From the NCBI GenBank assembly GCA_002305795.1, contig DBRF01000006.1:24570-88569 (forward strand): DNA of 64,000 bases, read 5' to 3'. Both the position numbers and the translations under genes were made by a program. The notes beneath the pieces were generated by a model. The model worked only from the letters and a program-made list of their open reading frames with translations, was not told the origin of the DNA and did no database searches. The stretch is from Ruminococcaceae bacterium UBA1375. Lineage in GTDB: Bacteria > Bacillota > Clostridia > Oscillospirales > Ruminococcaceae. Below are positions 8,283 to 17,350 of this stretch, piece after piece (the stretch's first letter is position 1; the number at the start of each line of letters is the position of its first letter).

Positions 8283-9779
8283 GTGGACCCATCGTCGGTA
8301 CTATTGATTGTATTCTTACTCATCTGCATTGCCCTTTCCGCCTTTTTTTCCGGTTCGGAAACGGCCTACACCACCGCCAATAAGCTGCGGCTGAAAAACA
8401 TGGGGGAAACCAGCAAAAAGGCCCGCCGGGCCTATAAAATCGCCGAGGACTACGACCGCACCATTTCTACCGTATTGGTGGGCAACAACATCGTCAACCT
8501 CTCTGCCTCCTCCATCGGCACCGTGCTGTTCACCACCTGGTTCGGGGCCAGCGGCGCCGTGCTCTCCACGGCGGTGATTACCGTGGTGGTGCTGATTTTC
8601 GGGGAGGTGCTTCCCAAGACCTTGGCCAAGGTCAACCCCGACGGCTTCGCCCAGTCGGTCAGCGGCATTATTCGGTTCTTGACGGTGCTGTTCACTCCGG
8701 TAACGGTGGTGCTCATGGGCATCCAGAAGCTGGCCAAAAAGGCAGTACCCGGCCCCGCCAACGAGCCCAAGGTCACCGAGGAAGAGCTGAAGTACATCAT
8801 TGAGGAAAGTGAAAGCGAAGGGGTGCTGGAAAAACAGGAAAGTGATTTGGTGCAGTCCGCTTTGGATTTTGACGAAACTACCGTGGAGGACATTCTCACC
8901 CCTCGGGTGGACGTGATCGGGGCGGAGGAAACCGACTCCAACGAAGAAATCGAGAAGCTGTTCTTCCAGTATGGCTACTCCCGGCTGCCCATCTACCGGG
9001 ACAGCATCGACGACATCATCGGCATCCTGTATTTCAAGGACTTTTTCCGGGCTTACCGGGGCCGGGCCAATGTGGACATCCATTCTTTGATGCAGCAGCC
9101 CCTGTTCGTACCCCCCACCAAGCGCATCAGTGAGCTGCTGCGGGAAATCCAGCACACCAAAAAGCATCTGGTGGTGGTCACCGACCAGTACGGCGGCACC
9201 CTGGGCATTGTCACCCTGGAGGATATGCTGGAAGAGCTGGTGGGGGACATCTGGGACGAAAGCGACGTGGTGGAGCACCAGTGCATCCAACTGGAGGACA
9301 ACCTCTACCAGGTTAGCGGGGATATGGCCCCGGAGGACTTCTTTGAGCTGGCGGGGCTGGACGCCAAGGAAATCGGCTTCACCTGCGAAGCCGCCAGCAT
9401 GGGGGGCTGGGCCCTGGAGGAGCTGGAGCGGATTCCCGCCAACGGGGACACCTTCACCGCCTGCCGGATGGAAGTGACCATTTCCCAAATCAAGAGCCAG
9501 CGGATTGAAAAGATGCTGGTGGCGGTGCTGCCTGAGCCCCCCAAGGAAGAGGAAGAAAAGTCCCTGGCGGGCAAAGCTCTGGATTTGCTCACCGGGGAGG
9601 ACCGGGACAAGAAGGCGGAAAAGGAAAAAGCCAAGGAAGCCAAAGAGAAAGAAAAGCAGGAAAAGGAAAAGACCAGGGAACGGGAAAAACAGGAGAAGGC
9701 CAAAGAAAAAGCGGGGGAGGACCGGGCTCAGGATTCGGATGCTTCCCCGGCGGAAGAAAAGGAGAAGGAGCAGGTATGA
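8283..9779 (+). CDS. CNNM/CorC (hemolysin C-like) family transporter with charged C-terminal tail
   Basis: 498-residue membrane protein of the CNNM family, members of which transport or regulate Mg2+/divalent cations. It has a DUF21 transmembrane domain (about residues 1-180, with SGSETAYTTAN near the start), a CBS pair (about 205-335, containing PRVDVIGAEE and TDQYGGTLGIVTLEDMLEEL) and a CorC/HlyC-type C-terminal domain (about 350-430). The last roughly 70 residues are a Lys/Glu-rich low-complexity tail (KEKEKQEKEK repeats) not seen in most relatives and probably an extended charged helix. GTG start with AAAGGAG 10 bases upstream. The stop overlaps the ispD ATG (ATGA). Confidence 0.88.
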   Translation: MDPSSVLLIVFLLICIALSAFFSGSETAYTTANKLRLKNMGETSKKARRAYKIAEDYDRTISTVLVGNNIVNLSASSIGTVLFTTWFGASGAVLSTAVITVVVLIFGEVLPKTLAKVNPDGFAQSVSGIIRFLTVLFTPVTVVLMGIQKLAKKAVPGPANEPKVTEEELKYIIEESESEGVLEKQESDLVQSALDFDETTVEDILTPRVDVIGAEETDSNEEIEKLFFQYGYSRLPIYRDSIDDIIGILYFKDFFRAYRGRANVDIHSLMQQPLFVPPTKRISELLREIQHTKKHLVVVTDQYGGTLGIVTLEDMLEELVGDIWDESDVVEHQCIQLEDNLYQVSGDMAPEDFFELAGLDAKEIGFTCEAASMGGWALEELERIPANGDTFTACRMEVTISQIKSQRIEKMLVAVLPEPPKEEEEKSLAGKALDLLTGEDRDKKAEKEKAKEAKEKEKQEKEKTREREKQEKAKEKAGEDRAQDSDASPAEEKEKEQV

Positions 9780-10486
9780 GAGACGTAGGGGTGATTTTGG
9801 CGGCGGCAGGCAGCGGCAGCCGTATGGGACGGGACAAGCTGTTGTTAAAGCTGGGGGAGTACACCGTCCTTCAGCGCAGCGCCCTGGCCTTTGCCTCCTG
9901 CCCGGATATCTGCGGCATGGCGGCGGTGACCCGTTCCGATCTGCTGGACACCGTCCGGCAGCAGCTGGAAGCCCTGTCCCTGCCCTTTCCAGTGTGGGTG
10001 GTTCCCGGCGGGGCTACTCGGCAGCAGTCGGTGGCGGCGGGGGTGAAGGCCATGCCGGCCCAGGCCATGTACTACGCCATCCACGACGCCGCCCGGCCCT
10101 TGGTCACTCCCCAGGAGATTGCCCGCTGCCTGGCGGATGCCAAGCGGTACGGAGGGGCCTGCCTGTCCGCCCCGGTGAAGGACACCATCCAGCAGGCGGA
10201 CGCCAAGGGCTTTTTGGAAGCCACCCCGCCCCGGAACCGGCTGCGCAGCGCCCAGACCCCCCAGATCTTCGACGCCGCCTGGTACCGGGCGGGGATGGCG
10301 GAAGCGGTGCGCCGGGGGCTGGACTTTACCGACGACTGCCAGGTGTTCCGCCTGTCCGGCGGAGTGGTGTACCTCACCCCCGGCAGCTACGCCAACCTGA
10401 AGATCACCACCCCGGAAGACCTGCCCGCCGCAGAGGAAATCCTGGCCAAGCGGGAAGGGGAAGCCCGGGATGGGGAAAAGGAATAA
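9776..10486 (+). CDS. ispD: 2-C-methyl-D-erythritol 4-phosphate cytidylyltransferase
   Basis: Third step of the MEP isoprenoid pathway: joins CTP and methylerythritol phosphate. 236 residues, normal length. The N-terminal nucleotide-binding signature AAAGSGSRMGRDK is at residues 9-21, HDAARPLVT near 102-110 and TDDCQ near 180. ATGA overlap with the preceding transporter gene indicates one operon. ispH, another MEP gene, is in this window at 35424. Ends before a strong terminator. Confidence 0.95.
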   Translation: MRDVGVILAAAGSGSRMGRDKLLLKLGEYTVLQRSALAFASCPDICGMAAVTRSDLLDTVRQQLEALSLPFPVWVVPGGATRQQSVAAGVKAMPAQAMYYAIHDAARPLVTPQEIARCLADAKRYGGACLSAPVKDTIQQADAKGFLEATPPRNRLRSAQTPQIFDAAWYRAGMAEAVRRGLDFTDDCQVFRLSGGVVYLTPGSYANLKITTPEDLPAAEEILAKREGEARDGEKE

Positions 10487-10497
10487 CAGCAAGCAAG

Positions 10498-10528
10498 AGA
10501 CGTGTTCGGAAAGGGACACGTCTTTTTT
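10498..10528 (+). terminator. Terminator of ispD
   Basis: Stem AGACGTGT (10498-10505) / ACACGTCT (10516-10523), then TTTTT. Confidence 0.85.
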
Positions 10529-10650
10529 GCGGGGGAAATTGCGCCGTTGGTGGGGCAGATTCCGGATAGCTGTTTCTATCACTTTATTTCAAATCTGTTT
10601 TTAATTCTGTCTAAATATAGAAATTTACATTATAATTTCGATACAGAGAC

Positions 10651-10753
10651 TTTGCCCCTTAGAATCCACTGCGTGGGATTCGACCCCACCATGCCTTCGA
10701 AAAACGATCTTCGATCTTATTTTCTAAAAGGCTTGACCTAAACTTTACTTTTT
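10651..10753 (+). repeat. Intergenic repeat, AATCCACTGCGTGGGATT family, copy A
   Basis: About 100 bp with the core GAATCCACTGCGTGGGATTC, then GACCCCACCATGCCTTCG, a TCGATCTT stretch and a CTAAAAGGCTTGACCTAAAC end. It aligns along most of its length with the reverse complement of 24871-24987 and with 40835-40948. It fills most of the 397-bp gap between ispD and purB. Confidence 0.85.
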
Positions 10754-10764
10754 CAACACTCTAG

Positions 10765-10790
10765 CGGCCTGCTTCCCGGCAGGCCGTTTT
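10765..10790 (+). terminator. Terminator-like hairpin upstream of purB
   Basis: Stem CGGCCTGC / GCAGGCCG (10765-10786) followed by TTTT, directly after repeat copy A and before the purB promoter. Confidence 0.6.
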
Positions 10791-10810
10791 GCTTTGCCGG
10801 AAAGAATTTT

Positions 10811-10839
10811 TTGCTTTCCGGCCTGGTTTCTGTTATAAT
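10811..10839 (+). promoter_or_regulatory. Promoter of purB
   Basis: TTGCTT 10811-10816, 17-bp spacer, TATAAT 10834-10839, 45 bp before the ATG. Confidence 0.68.
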
Positions 10840-10883
10840 GAAAGCACCTATGGAAAATCAAACCTTTTTGGGAGGTCAAATTT

Positions 10884-12314
10884 ATGTACGAAAATTATGT
10901 CAGCCCCTTTTCCACCCGGTATGCGTCCAAGGAGATGCAGTATATCTTTTCCGCCGAAAAGAAGTTCACCACCTGGCGCAAGTTGTGGGTGGCTTTGGCC
11001 CGGGCGGAGCACAAGCTGGGCCTGCCGGTGAGCCAGGAACAGGTGGAGGAACTGGAGGCCCACGTCAATGACATCAACTTCGCCGTGGCGGAAGCCCGGG
11101 AGAAGGAAGTCCGCCACGACGTGATGAGCCACGTCTACGCCTACGGCCAGCAGTGCCCCAATGCAGCGGGCATCATCCACCTGGGGGCCACCAGCTGCTA
11201 TGTGGGGGACAACACCGACGTTATCCTCATGCGGGAAGCCTTGCAGGTGGTCCACCGCAAGCTGGTCAACGTCATCGACCTGCTGGGGAAATTTGCGGAA
11301 GAATACAAGGCTCTGCCTTGTTTGGCCTACACCCACCTGCAGCCCGCCCAGCCCACCACCGTAGGCAAGCGGGCCACCCTGTGGTGCAACGAGCTGTTGA
11401 TGGATTTGGAAGAGGTGGAGTACCGGATCAAGAATCTGAAGCTGCTGGGCAGCAAGGGCACCACCGGCACCCAGGCCAGCTTTTTGGAGCTGTTTGAAGG
11501 GGACGAGGACAAGATCAAAAAGCTGGAGCAGTACATCTGCGAAGAGATGGGCTTTGACGGAGTGGTGCCGGTGTCCGGCCAGACCTACTCCCGGAAGATG
11601 GACTCCCAGGTAGTCTGCACCCTGGCCGGCATCGCCCAGAGCTGCTCCAAGTTCAGCAACGACCTGCGGATTCTGCAAAACTTCAAGGAGATGGAAGAAC
11701 CCTTTGAAGCCCACCAGATCGGCTCCTCCGCCATGCCCTACAAGCGCAACCCCATGCGCAGCGAGCGGATCACCAGCCTGGCCCGGTACGTCATGTGCGA
11801 CAGCTTAAACCCCATGTTCACCAGCGCCACCCAGTGGTTCGAGCGCACCCTGGACGACTCCGCCAACAAGCGGATTTCGGTGGCGGAAGGGTTCTTGGCG
11901 GTAGACTCCATCCTGAACATTATGCTCAACGTCTGCGACGGCTTGGTGGTGTACCCCAAGGTGATTGCCCAGCGGCTGAACCGGGAATTGCCCTTTATGG
12001 CCACCGAGAACATTATGATGCAGGCGGTGAAGAAGGGCGGCAACCGCCAGCAGCTCCACGAACGGCTGCGGGAGCACTCCATGGCCGCCGCCAAGGTAGT
12101 CAAGGAAGAGGGGAAGGAAAACGACCTCATCGACCGCATCGTGGGCGACCCCGCCTTCCAGCTCACCCGGGAGGAAATCGAAAAGGTGCTGGTGCCCAGC
12201 AATTTCGTGGGCCGCAGCGTCCATCAGGTGGAGGAATTTATCGCCGACTACGTCCAGCCCATCCGGGACGCCAATAAGGATGTGCTGAATGAAAAGGCGC
12301 AGCTGAGTGTGTAA
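10884..12314 (+). CDS. purB: Adenylosuccinate lyase
   Basis: Fumarase/aspartase-superfamily lyase acting twice in purine synthesis: it splits SAICAR to AICAR and adenylosuccinate to AMP, releasing fumarate. 476 residues, matching the longer PurB type. The superfamily signature GSSAMPYKRNP is near residue 280, with HLGATS near 98 and THLQPAQPTT near 152. The ATG follows GGGAGG. Single gene with its own promoter and terminator. Confidence 0.96.
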   Translation: MYENYVSPFSTRYASKEMQYIFSAEKKFTTWRKLWVALARAEHKLGLPVSQEQVEELEAHVNDINFAVAEAREKEVRHDVMSHVYAYGQQCPNAAGIIHLGATSCYVGDNTDVILMREALQVVHRKLVNVIDLLGKFAEEYKALPCLAYTHLQPAQPTTVGKRATLWCNELLMDLEEVEYRIKNLKLLGSKGTTGTQASFLELFEGDEDKIKKLEQYICEEMGFDGVVPVSGQTYSRKMDSQVVCTLAGIAQSCSKFSNDLRILQNFKEMEEPFEAHQIGSSAMPYKRNPMRSERITSLARYVMCDSLNPMFTSATQWFERTLDDSANKRISVAEGFLAVDSILNIMLNVCDGLVVYPKVIAQRLNRELPFMATENIMMQAVKKGGNRQQLHERLREHSMAAAKVVKEEGKENDLIDRIVGDPAFQLTREEIEKVLVPSNFVGRSVHQVEEFIADYVQPIRDANKDVLNEKAQLSV

Positions 12315-12351
12315 AAGGCACTGCGGCGTCAAAAATGGAATCTGTTTCACG

Positions 12352-12375
12352 CCCCCGGCTTGGCCGGGGGTTTTT
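12352..12375 (+). terminator. Terminator of purB
   Basis: Stem CCCCCGGC / GCCGGGGG (12352-12370) with a three-base loop, then TTTTT. Confidence 0.9.
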
Positions 12376-12593
12376 GTGTCACTGTGTCGATTTTGAGCGG
12401 CAGAATAAACAAAGGGAGAGGGGCGTTTTTGGGCAGTATTTTGCAAGACAAGGTTTTGTGAATATGTTATAATGTAAATACCGGATGGAAGAACTTTTGC
12501 TTTTCCAGGGAAAAAGAAAAGCAAAAAACATCGGATTTACTGTTTCTGCGTTTGCAGCATCAGGAAAGAAAACATAATTTTAGGAGGGCCTTT

Positions 12594-13124
12594 ATGGAAT
12601 CTGCAATTTGGTGTGCCCACCTCAAAGACAATCGAAATCGGGAAACCTATCCGGACAAAACAGCGGAAAAAGCGGAACACTGCCTGGCTCATTGCATCAT
12701 TGCCATTGGCTGGGCAGACGGGGAAGATGGGGCAGACTGGGAAACTTTTCGCAGAAATGCAGAAGACCATTATGCCGATTTTCCGAACTCGCTCTCTGGT
12801 TTTCGGGCGGCGGCAAATGCGTTGGAGAGGATGAATCCCGGAGATTTGGTTTGGGTGATTGTCCCGGATTCCCACCGGCGGTACCTGTACCAGGTGACGG
12901 AGCCGGGCCAGCCGAAGGCGGACCAAACATTAAAGGACATAGATATTGGAGCTTACCGGCAATGCCGGCAGATCGCCTGCTGCACGGTCGAAAGCCAGCC
13001 GGAGCCGCTGAAAACGTATCCCGCCAGACGCACTCTCTTTGAAATCCAGAAGCCGGACTGTGTTCAGGCGGTAAAAAAGCTGTATGAAGATTGTTGCGGA
13101 AAGGAACCGGAAAAGGAGGGCTGA
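12594..13124 (+). CDS. Uncharacterised protein, possibly PUA/EVE-like, paired with a dockerin gene
   Basis: 176 residues, soluble by composition. I do not recognise a named family with confidence. The pattern IWCAHLKDNR...IIAIGWAD followed by MNPGDLVWVI...RRYLYQVTE resembles proteins whose N-terminal strand and GDLVW...YYLGRV-type motif suggest a PUA/EVE-like nucleic-acid reader fold (inference). The ATG at 12594 has AGGAGG at 12582-12587. A TATAAT (12468-12473) with no clear -35 box lies upstream. The next gene starts 3 bp after the stop, so the two are probably co-transcribed. Confidence 0.6.
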   Translation: MESAIWCAHLKDNRNRETYPDKTAEKAEHCLAHCIIAIGWADGEDGADWETFRRNAEDHYADFPNSLSGFRAAANALERMNPGDLVWVIVPDSHRRYLYQVTEPGQPKADQTLKDIDIGAYRQCRQIACCTVESQPEPLKTYPARRTLFEIQKPDCVQAVKKLYEDCCGKEPEKEG

Positions 13125-13127
13125 AAC

Positions 13128-14465
13128 ATGAGCCGAAGAAAAAGCGGTTGGAAAAAGCTGTTGAGCGGGATACTATGCTTGTGTGTCCTGCTGTCCTTGT
13201 GGGCGGGAACCCCCGTCACCGCACAAACGGAGCAGGAAGATCTGTTTTACTCCTATCCCTCCAACTCCTGTTTTGACAGCCTTTGGGTGGGGGATATTGT
13301 GGTGTTTCCTGGGCAAGGAGGAATGGATACGGGAGGAGACCTCGCTCCCGGCAATGGGTACACGGTACTCAGTGGAAACGGTATAGAGATTGTAGATGTA
13401 CAGGTGGAAGCTGGTGCATGGTATAAGGGCTTAAAATTTACCCAGCCGGGAACGGCGGAGGTTCTGGTCTCGGTGGCAGACCCCGACACCGGGGCGTCCG
13501 CCGAAAAGGCCTTTTCCTTTACCGTCTCTCCCCGGCCGGCGGAGGTCACCGTCACCCATAATTTCCCTGCTTCCATCACCCTGAAAATTGGCGATAACAC
13601 CGCAGAGCTTAGAGACTACGATGTTTCCATGCAAAATTTGAACTATGGACCGGCTCCAAAGCGGGCAAGAGTTCCAAATGGCGGCGGAATTGAAATCTCC
13701 GGCACAGCCAAAAGGATCTATCGCGGAGGCTGGGGCGGCGCAAGCTGGGGGTTCGTAAACGATCAAAGGACAGAGGAAGAAGCGGGGATGTTGGATTTAA
13801 TGAACTTTGATCTTGGTGATTACGCCTGCGGCCCCGGCACCCTGACCCTTCAGCCGGTGTACCAATCCCAAAAGATTGGAGGCCCTATCTGCACCGTCAC
13901 GGTGGAAGAACCGGAAATCACCACCAACGCCCCCGCCGCCGTTTGGGCGGGGGACACCCTTTCCCTGGAAACGGCCTTGACCAATACCGCCCTGACCAAT
14001 CTGAAGGTTTCGGAATACACCGAAAATATCGCAGAGAATGGCTATTATAGTGGTTCGGAAAATCCCGTGGCTTATCAGCCCTCCGTCACCATTCTGGAAG
14101 GGCAGGACTGTGTGGCCCAAAGCGATCAGGACTACACCAACACCCTGACTACCAGCGAAACCCTCGCCTTCCAAAAGCCGGGCACCGTGAAATTAAAGGT
14201 GACCTATACCCAGATCAACACACACGACTACGGTCAAGAATACTTTGATGAACGTGCCTACAACCCCGAAACCATCCTCACCATCCGGGTGCAGGACCCC
14301 AGCCAAGACCTGGACGGCGACGGCGCCATCGACCTGGGCGACGTCATGACCTTAGCCCGGGCCGTGGTGAACGCTTCCACCACCCCCACCATGGACTTCA
14401 ACGCCGACGGCCTGGTGGACGTGCTGGACGTCATGACTTTAGCCCGGGTTGTAGTGGACCAATAA
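13128..14465 (+). CDS. Secreted protein with C-terminal type I dockerin
   Basis: 445 residues with a Sec signal peptide (KKLLSGILCLCVLLSLW, cleavage probably after the VTA near residue 32). The middle is beta-rich with no catalytic signature I recognise. Residues about 393-445 form a dockerin: two calcium-loop/F-hand repeats beginning DLDGDGAIDLGDVM and DFNADGLVDVLDVM, each followed by TLARAVV or TLARVVV. Family role: docking to a cohesin on a scaffoldin or surface protein. No cohesin or scaffoldin is in this window. Starts 3 bp after the previous gene, within whose end its AAGGAGG lies. Confidence 0.85.
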   Translation: MSRRKSGWKKLLSGILCLCVLLSLWAGTPVTAQTEQEDLFYSYPSNSCFDSLWVGDIVVFPGQGGMDTGGDLAPGNGYTVLSGNGIEIVDVQVEAGAWYKGLKFTQPGTAEVLVSVADPDTGASAEKAFSFTVSPRPAEVTVTHNFPASITLKIGDNTAELRDYDVSMQNLNYGPAPKRARVPNGGGIEISGTAKRIYRGGWGGASWGFVNDQRTEEEAGMLDLMNFDLGDYACGPGTLTLQPVYQSQKIGGPICTVTVEEPEITTNAPAAVWAGDTLSLETALTNTALTNLKVSEYTENIAENGYYSGSENPVAYQPSVTILEGQDCVAQSDQDYTNTLTTSETLAFQKPGTVKLKVTYTQINTHDYGQEYFDERAYNPETILTIRVQDPSQDLDGDGAIDLGDVMTLARAVVNASTTPTMDFNADGLVDVLDVMTLARVVVDQ

Positions 14466-14484
14466 AATCCCCAAAAACCCCAAA

Positions 14485-14518
14485 AACAGGACCTCTCAGC
14501 CGGGGTCCTGTTACTTTT
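14485..14518 (+). terminator. Terminator of the dockerin operon
   Basis: Stem AACAGGACC (14485-14493) / GGTCCTGTT (14504-14512), then ACTTTTT. Confidence 0.8.
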
Positions 14519-14542
14519 TACAAAAATATCAACCCCCTTTCC

Positions 14543-14571
14543 TTGACAAAAAGGGCGGTTTGACCTATAAT
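14543..14571 (+). promoter_or_regulatory. Promoter of secD-secF
   Basis: TTGACA 14543-14548, 17-bp spacer, TATAAT 14566-14571, 70 bp before secD. Confidence 0.85.
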
Positions 14572-14640
14572 TTCAAACAGATTGTGCCGCTTTGTTTTTC
14601 TACAGGGCGGCACGGGTTTGAAAACATTGGAGGAATCACA

Positions 14641-16044
14641 ATGAAGAAGACAGGGAAACCTGTGTTTTTCATAGTAGCCATTATCACCATTGTGTTCACC
14701 ATTCTGAGCATCACGGGGATTTCCAGCTACTATGGAGACATTCAATCGGTGTACATCAAAGGCGGAGACCAAATCCGCTGGGGCATCGACATCCGGGGCG
14801 GGGTGGAGGTCACCTTCGTGCCTGCCCAGGACGGCGCCGACCCCACCAACGAAGAGCTGGACGGCGCTGCGGAAGTGATGCGCCAGCGGCTGGTGGCCCA
14901 GGGCATCAACGACTATTCGGTGTACAGCGACTACAACAGCGACCGCATCGTGGTCCAGTTCCCTTGGGCGGAGGACGAAGAAACCTTCGACCCGGAAACC
15001 GCTATTTCCGAACTGGGCGCCACCGCACAGCTTCAGTTTATTGAAGGCACCGACACCGACGAGGAAGGCAACCCCACCGGGGAGGTCATCCTGGACGGTT
15101 CCATGGTGGACAGCGCCCAGGCGGCCTATGTGGCCACCGACAGTCAGGGCAGCAACTACCAGTGGGTGGTGCAGCTGGACTTGAACGAGGATGGTGCGGC
15201 GGCCTTTTCCACCGCCACCAGCGAGCTGGCTTCCAGCAACGGCCAGATCGCCATCTGGATGGACGATCAGATGATCAGCGCCCCGGCCGTGGAAGAAGCC
15301 ATCACCAATGGCCAGGCCATGATTTCCGGGGACTTCGACAGCGAAACCGCCACCACCCTGGCCAACCAGATCAACGGCGGCTCCCTGCCCTTCAGCCTGG
15401 AAACCGCCTCTTACTCCACCATCGACCCCACCATGGGGGAAGGCGCCCGTGACGCTATGATTCTGGCGGCGGTGATTGCCTTTGTGCTGATCTGCATCTT
15501 TATGCTGGCGGTGTACCGGCTCCCCGGGGTGGTGGCCGTCATCGCCCTGATGGGACAGGTGGCACTGATGATCGCCGCCTTGACCGGCTTCTTCCCGGGC
15601 ATCAGCTCTTCCACCCTGACCCTGCCGGGTATCGCCGGTATGATCCTTTCCATTGGCATGGGTGTGGACGCCAACATCATCACCGCCGAGCGGATTCGGG
15701 AAGAAATCAACGCCGGCAAGAGCATCGACGGCGCCATCCATCTGGGCTACCACCGTGCCTTTACCGCCATTCTGGACGGCAACATCACCACCCTGATTGT
15801 GGCCATTATCCTCATGGGCACCTTCGGCGCACCGGGCAGCTTCTTCAACACCATCCTGCAGCCCATCCTGTTTATGTTCCCTGCCTCCACCGAAGGCACC
15901 ATCTACTCCTTCGGCTTTACCCTGATGGTGGGCATCATCGGCAACTTCGTTTTCGGCGTGTTCGCTTCCCGGCTGATGACCCAGTCTCTGTCCCGGTTCA
16001 AGTGCTTCCGCAAACCCAAGTTCTATGGAGGTGAACGGGCATGA
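14641..16044 (+). CDS. secD: Protein translocase subunit SecD
   Basis: Membrane partner of SecYEG that uses proton motive force to pull exported proteins across the membrane. 467 residues. First helix near residues 8-27, WGIDIRGGVEVTF as the D1 signature just after it, then a large extracellular P1 head (about 45-265), then five helices including GMGVDANIITAERIREE (about 338-354), the conserved D4/D5 region. ATG at 14641 with GGAGG 8-12 bases upstream. The stop overlaps the secF start (ATGA). SecD and SecF are separate proteins here, not the fused SecDF of Bacillus. Confidence 0.95.
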   Translation: MKKTGKPVFFIVAIITIVFTILSITGISSYYGDIQSVYIKGGDQIRWGIDIRGGVEVTFVPAQDGADPTNEELDGAAEVMRQRLVAQGINDYSVYSDYNSDRIVVQFPWAEDEETFDPETAISELGATAQLQFIEGTDTDEEGNPTGEVILDGSMVDSAQAAYVATDSQGSNYQWVVQLDLNEDGAAAFSTATSELASSNGQIAIWMDDQMISAPAVEEAITNGQAMISGDFDSETATTLANQINGGSLPFSLETASYSTIDPTMGEGARDAMILAAVIAFVLICIFMLAVYRLPGVVAVIALMGQVALMIAALTGFFPGISSSTLTLPGIAGMILSIGMGVDANIITAERIREEINAGKSIDGAIHLGYHRAFTAILDGNITTLIVAIILMGTFGAPGSFFNTILQPILFMFPASTEGTIYSFGFTLMVGIIGNFVFGVFASRLMTQSLSRFKCFRKPKFYGGERA

Positions 16045-17018
16045 AACTGCTGCACAGAGATTTTCACATCGACTTTATGGGGAAGAAAAAAATCTTCTTC
16101 ATTATCTCCGCCGCCTGCATGGTGATCATTGCCCTGTGGGGCGTGATCTTCGGGGTGGATTTGGACATCAGCTTTAAGGGCGGCACCATCTTCACCTACA
16201 CCTACTCCGACGCCAATGCCGAGCTGGACCAAGGGGCTTTGGCTTCCGCCGCCCAGGAAGTGCTGGGGGAAGAGGTGGAGGTAGAGCCTAAGCAGGATTT
16301 GGCCAGCAACACCCCCACCCTGGACATCTCCATGACCAGCGCCGTCACCATGGAGGAGAGCTCCATTGACGAGCTCACCGCTGCGCTGCAGGAGGCCGCC
16401 CCGGATTTGGGGCTGGAGTACTCCACCATCACTTCCGTCAACCCCTCCATCGGCATGGACTTCTTCGGCAAGTGCCTGGTGGCGGTAGGCGTGGGCATCA
16501 TCATCATGATTATCTACCTGGGCATCCGGTTCCGGCTGATTAACGGCTGGAAGGCGGCCATCACCGCCGTGCTGGCCCTGGTTCACGACATGGTGTTTGT
16601 CTACGGCGCCTTTGTGATCTGTGGATTCCCTCTGGACAGCAACTTCATTGCGGTGATGCTGACCATTTTGGGTTACTCCGCCAACAACACCGTGATCATC
16701 TACGACCGGATCCGGGAAAATACCAAGCTGTTCGGTAAAAAGACCAGCCGTGCTCAGATCGTCAACGACTCCATCAACCAGACCCTGTCCCGTTCCATTG
16801 GCACCAGCTTCTGCACCTTGCTGGCCATGGTGGTGGTCTGCGTGGTGGCCGGTATCTTCGGGGTGATGGACATCTTCACCTTTGCCCTGCCTATGATTGT
16901 GGGTCTGCTGGCCGGTACCTACTCCTCCATCTGCATTGCCAGTGAGCTGTGGGTGGTGTGGCAGAACCGCGCTGACCGCAAGAAAAAGGCCAAGGGCAGA
17001 GTCCGGGCCAAGGCGTAA
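16041..17018 (+). CDS. secF: Protein translocase subunit SecF
   Basis: 325 residues, the obligate partner of SecD. One N-terminal helix (IFFIISAACMVIIALWGVIF), the DISFKGGTIF signature near residue 41, a small periplasm-side domain, then five helices with the conserved LTILGYSANNTVIIYDRIREN (about 210-230) that supplies the proton-path residues. A basic C-terminal tail (KKKAKGRVRAKA) probably contacts the ribosome or membrane surface (inference). Overlaps secD by 4 bp. Confidence 0.95.
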   Translation: MKLLHRDFHIDFMGKKKIFFIISAACMVIIALWGVIFGVDLDISFKGGTIFTYTYSDANAELDQGALASAAQEVLGEEVEVEPKQDLASNTPTLDISMTSAVTMEESSIDELTAALQEAAPDLGLEYSTITSVNPSIGMDFFGKCLVAVGVGIIIMIIYLGIRFRLINGWKAAITAVLALVHDMVFVYGAFVICGFPLDSNFIAVMLTILGYSANNTVIIYDRIRENTKLFGKKTSRAQIVNDSINQTLSRSIGTSFCTLLAMVVVCVVAGIFGVMDIFTFALPMIVGLLAGTYSSICIASELWVVWQNRADRKKKAKGRVRAKA

Positions 17019-17042
17019 GCCTGATCGAAAGCAAACTAATTT

Positions 17043-17076
17043 ACTCCTCAACCGGAAACGGCTGAGGAGTTTTTTT
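17043..17076 (+). terminator. Terminator of secDF
   Basis: Stem ACTCCTCA (17043-17050) / TGAGGAGT (17063-17070) extended inside by CCG/CGG around GAAA, then TTTTTT. Confidence 0.9.
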
Positions 17077-17164
17077 GCAGGCAGGAGCTTTTTTAAAATG
17101 GGATAGAAGGGGAAAATTCATTTTATTTTGTGAAATTGCACAAAATTTAGGGGAAAAATTCTAT

Positions 17165-17193
17165 TTTACATAAACGTCGAATTGTAGTATAAT
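17165..17193 (+). promoter_or_regulatory. Promoter of the exported-protein pair at 17351-18949
   Basis: TTTACA 17165-17170, 17-bp spacer, TATAAT 17188-17193. The resulting leader of about 150 nt contains an inverted copy of the three-way-junction repeat. Confidence 0.62.
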
Positions 17194-17216
17194 AACTACT
17201 AAAAACAGTCATTACG

Positions 17217-17289
17217 GTTCCCCTCTTGACCGGCCTAATGTCCGGCCGTCCATTTTGCTTCGCAAAAACCGAGGGAAACCCAATGGATG
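17217..17289 (-). repeat. Three-way-junction repeat, copy 1
   Basis: Read on the minus strand: outer stem GGTTTCCCTC with GAGGGGAACC, inner hairpin TTTTTGC-GAA-GCAAAAT, second inner hairpin GACGGCC with GGCCGGTC. It aligns with the copies at 53159 and 57165 through the TTTTTGCGAAGCAAAAT part. The flanking hairpin seen in other copies is weak here. Confidence 0.75.
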
Positions 17290-17350
17290 TTTCAAGGTAT
17301 AAAGTTGAAAAATAGTTGGCCCGTGGCCGGCCGGAAAGGACGTAACCCCC

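Noticed and set aside
10660..10700. Possible tRNA fragment (GGATTCGACCCC resembles a T-arm)
   Set aside because: No acceptor, D or anticodon arm can be drawn around it, and the same sequence recurs as part of a longer dispersed repeat.
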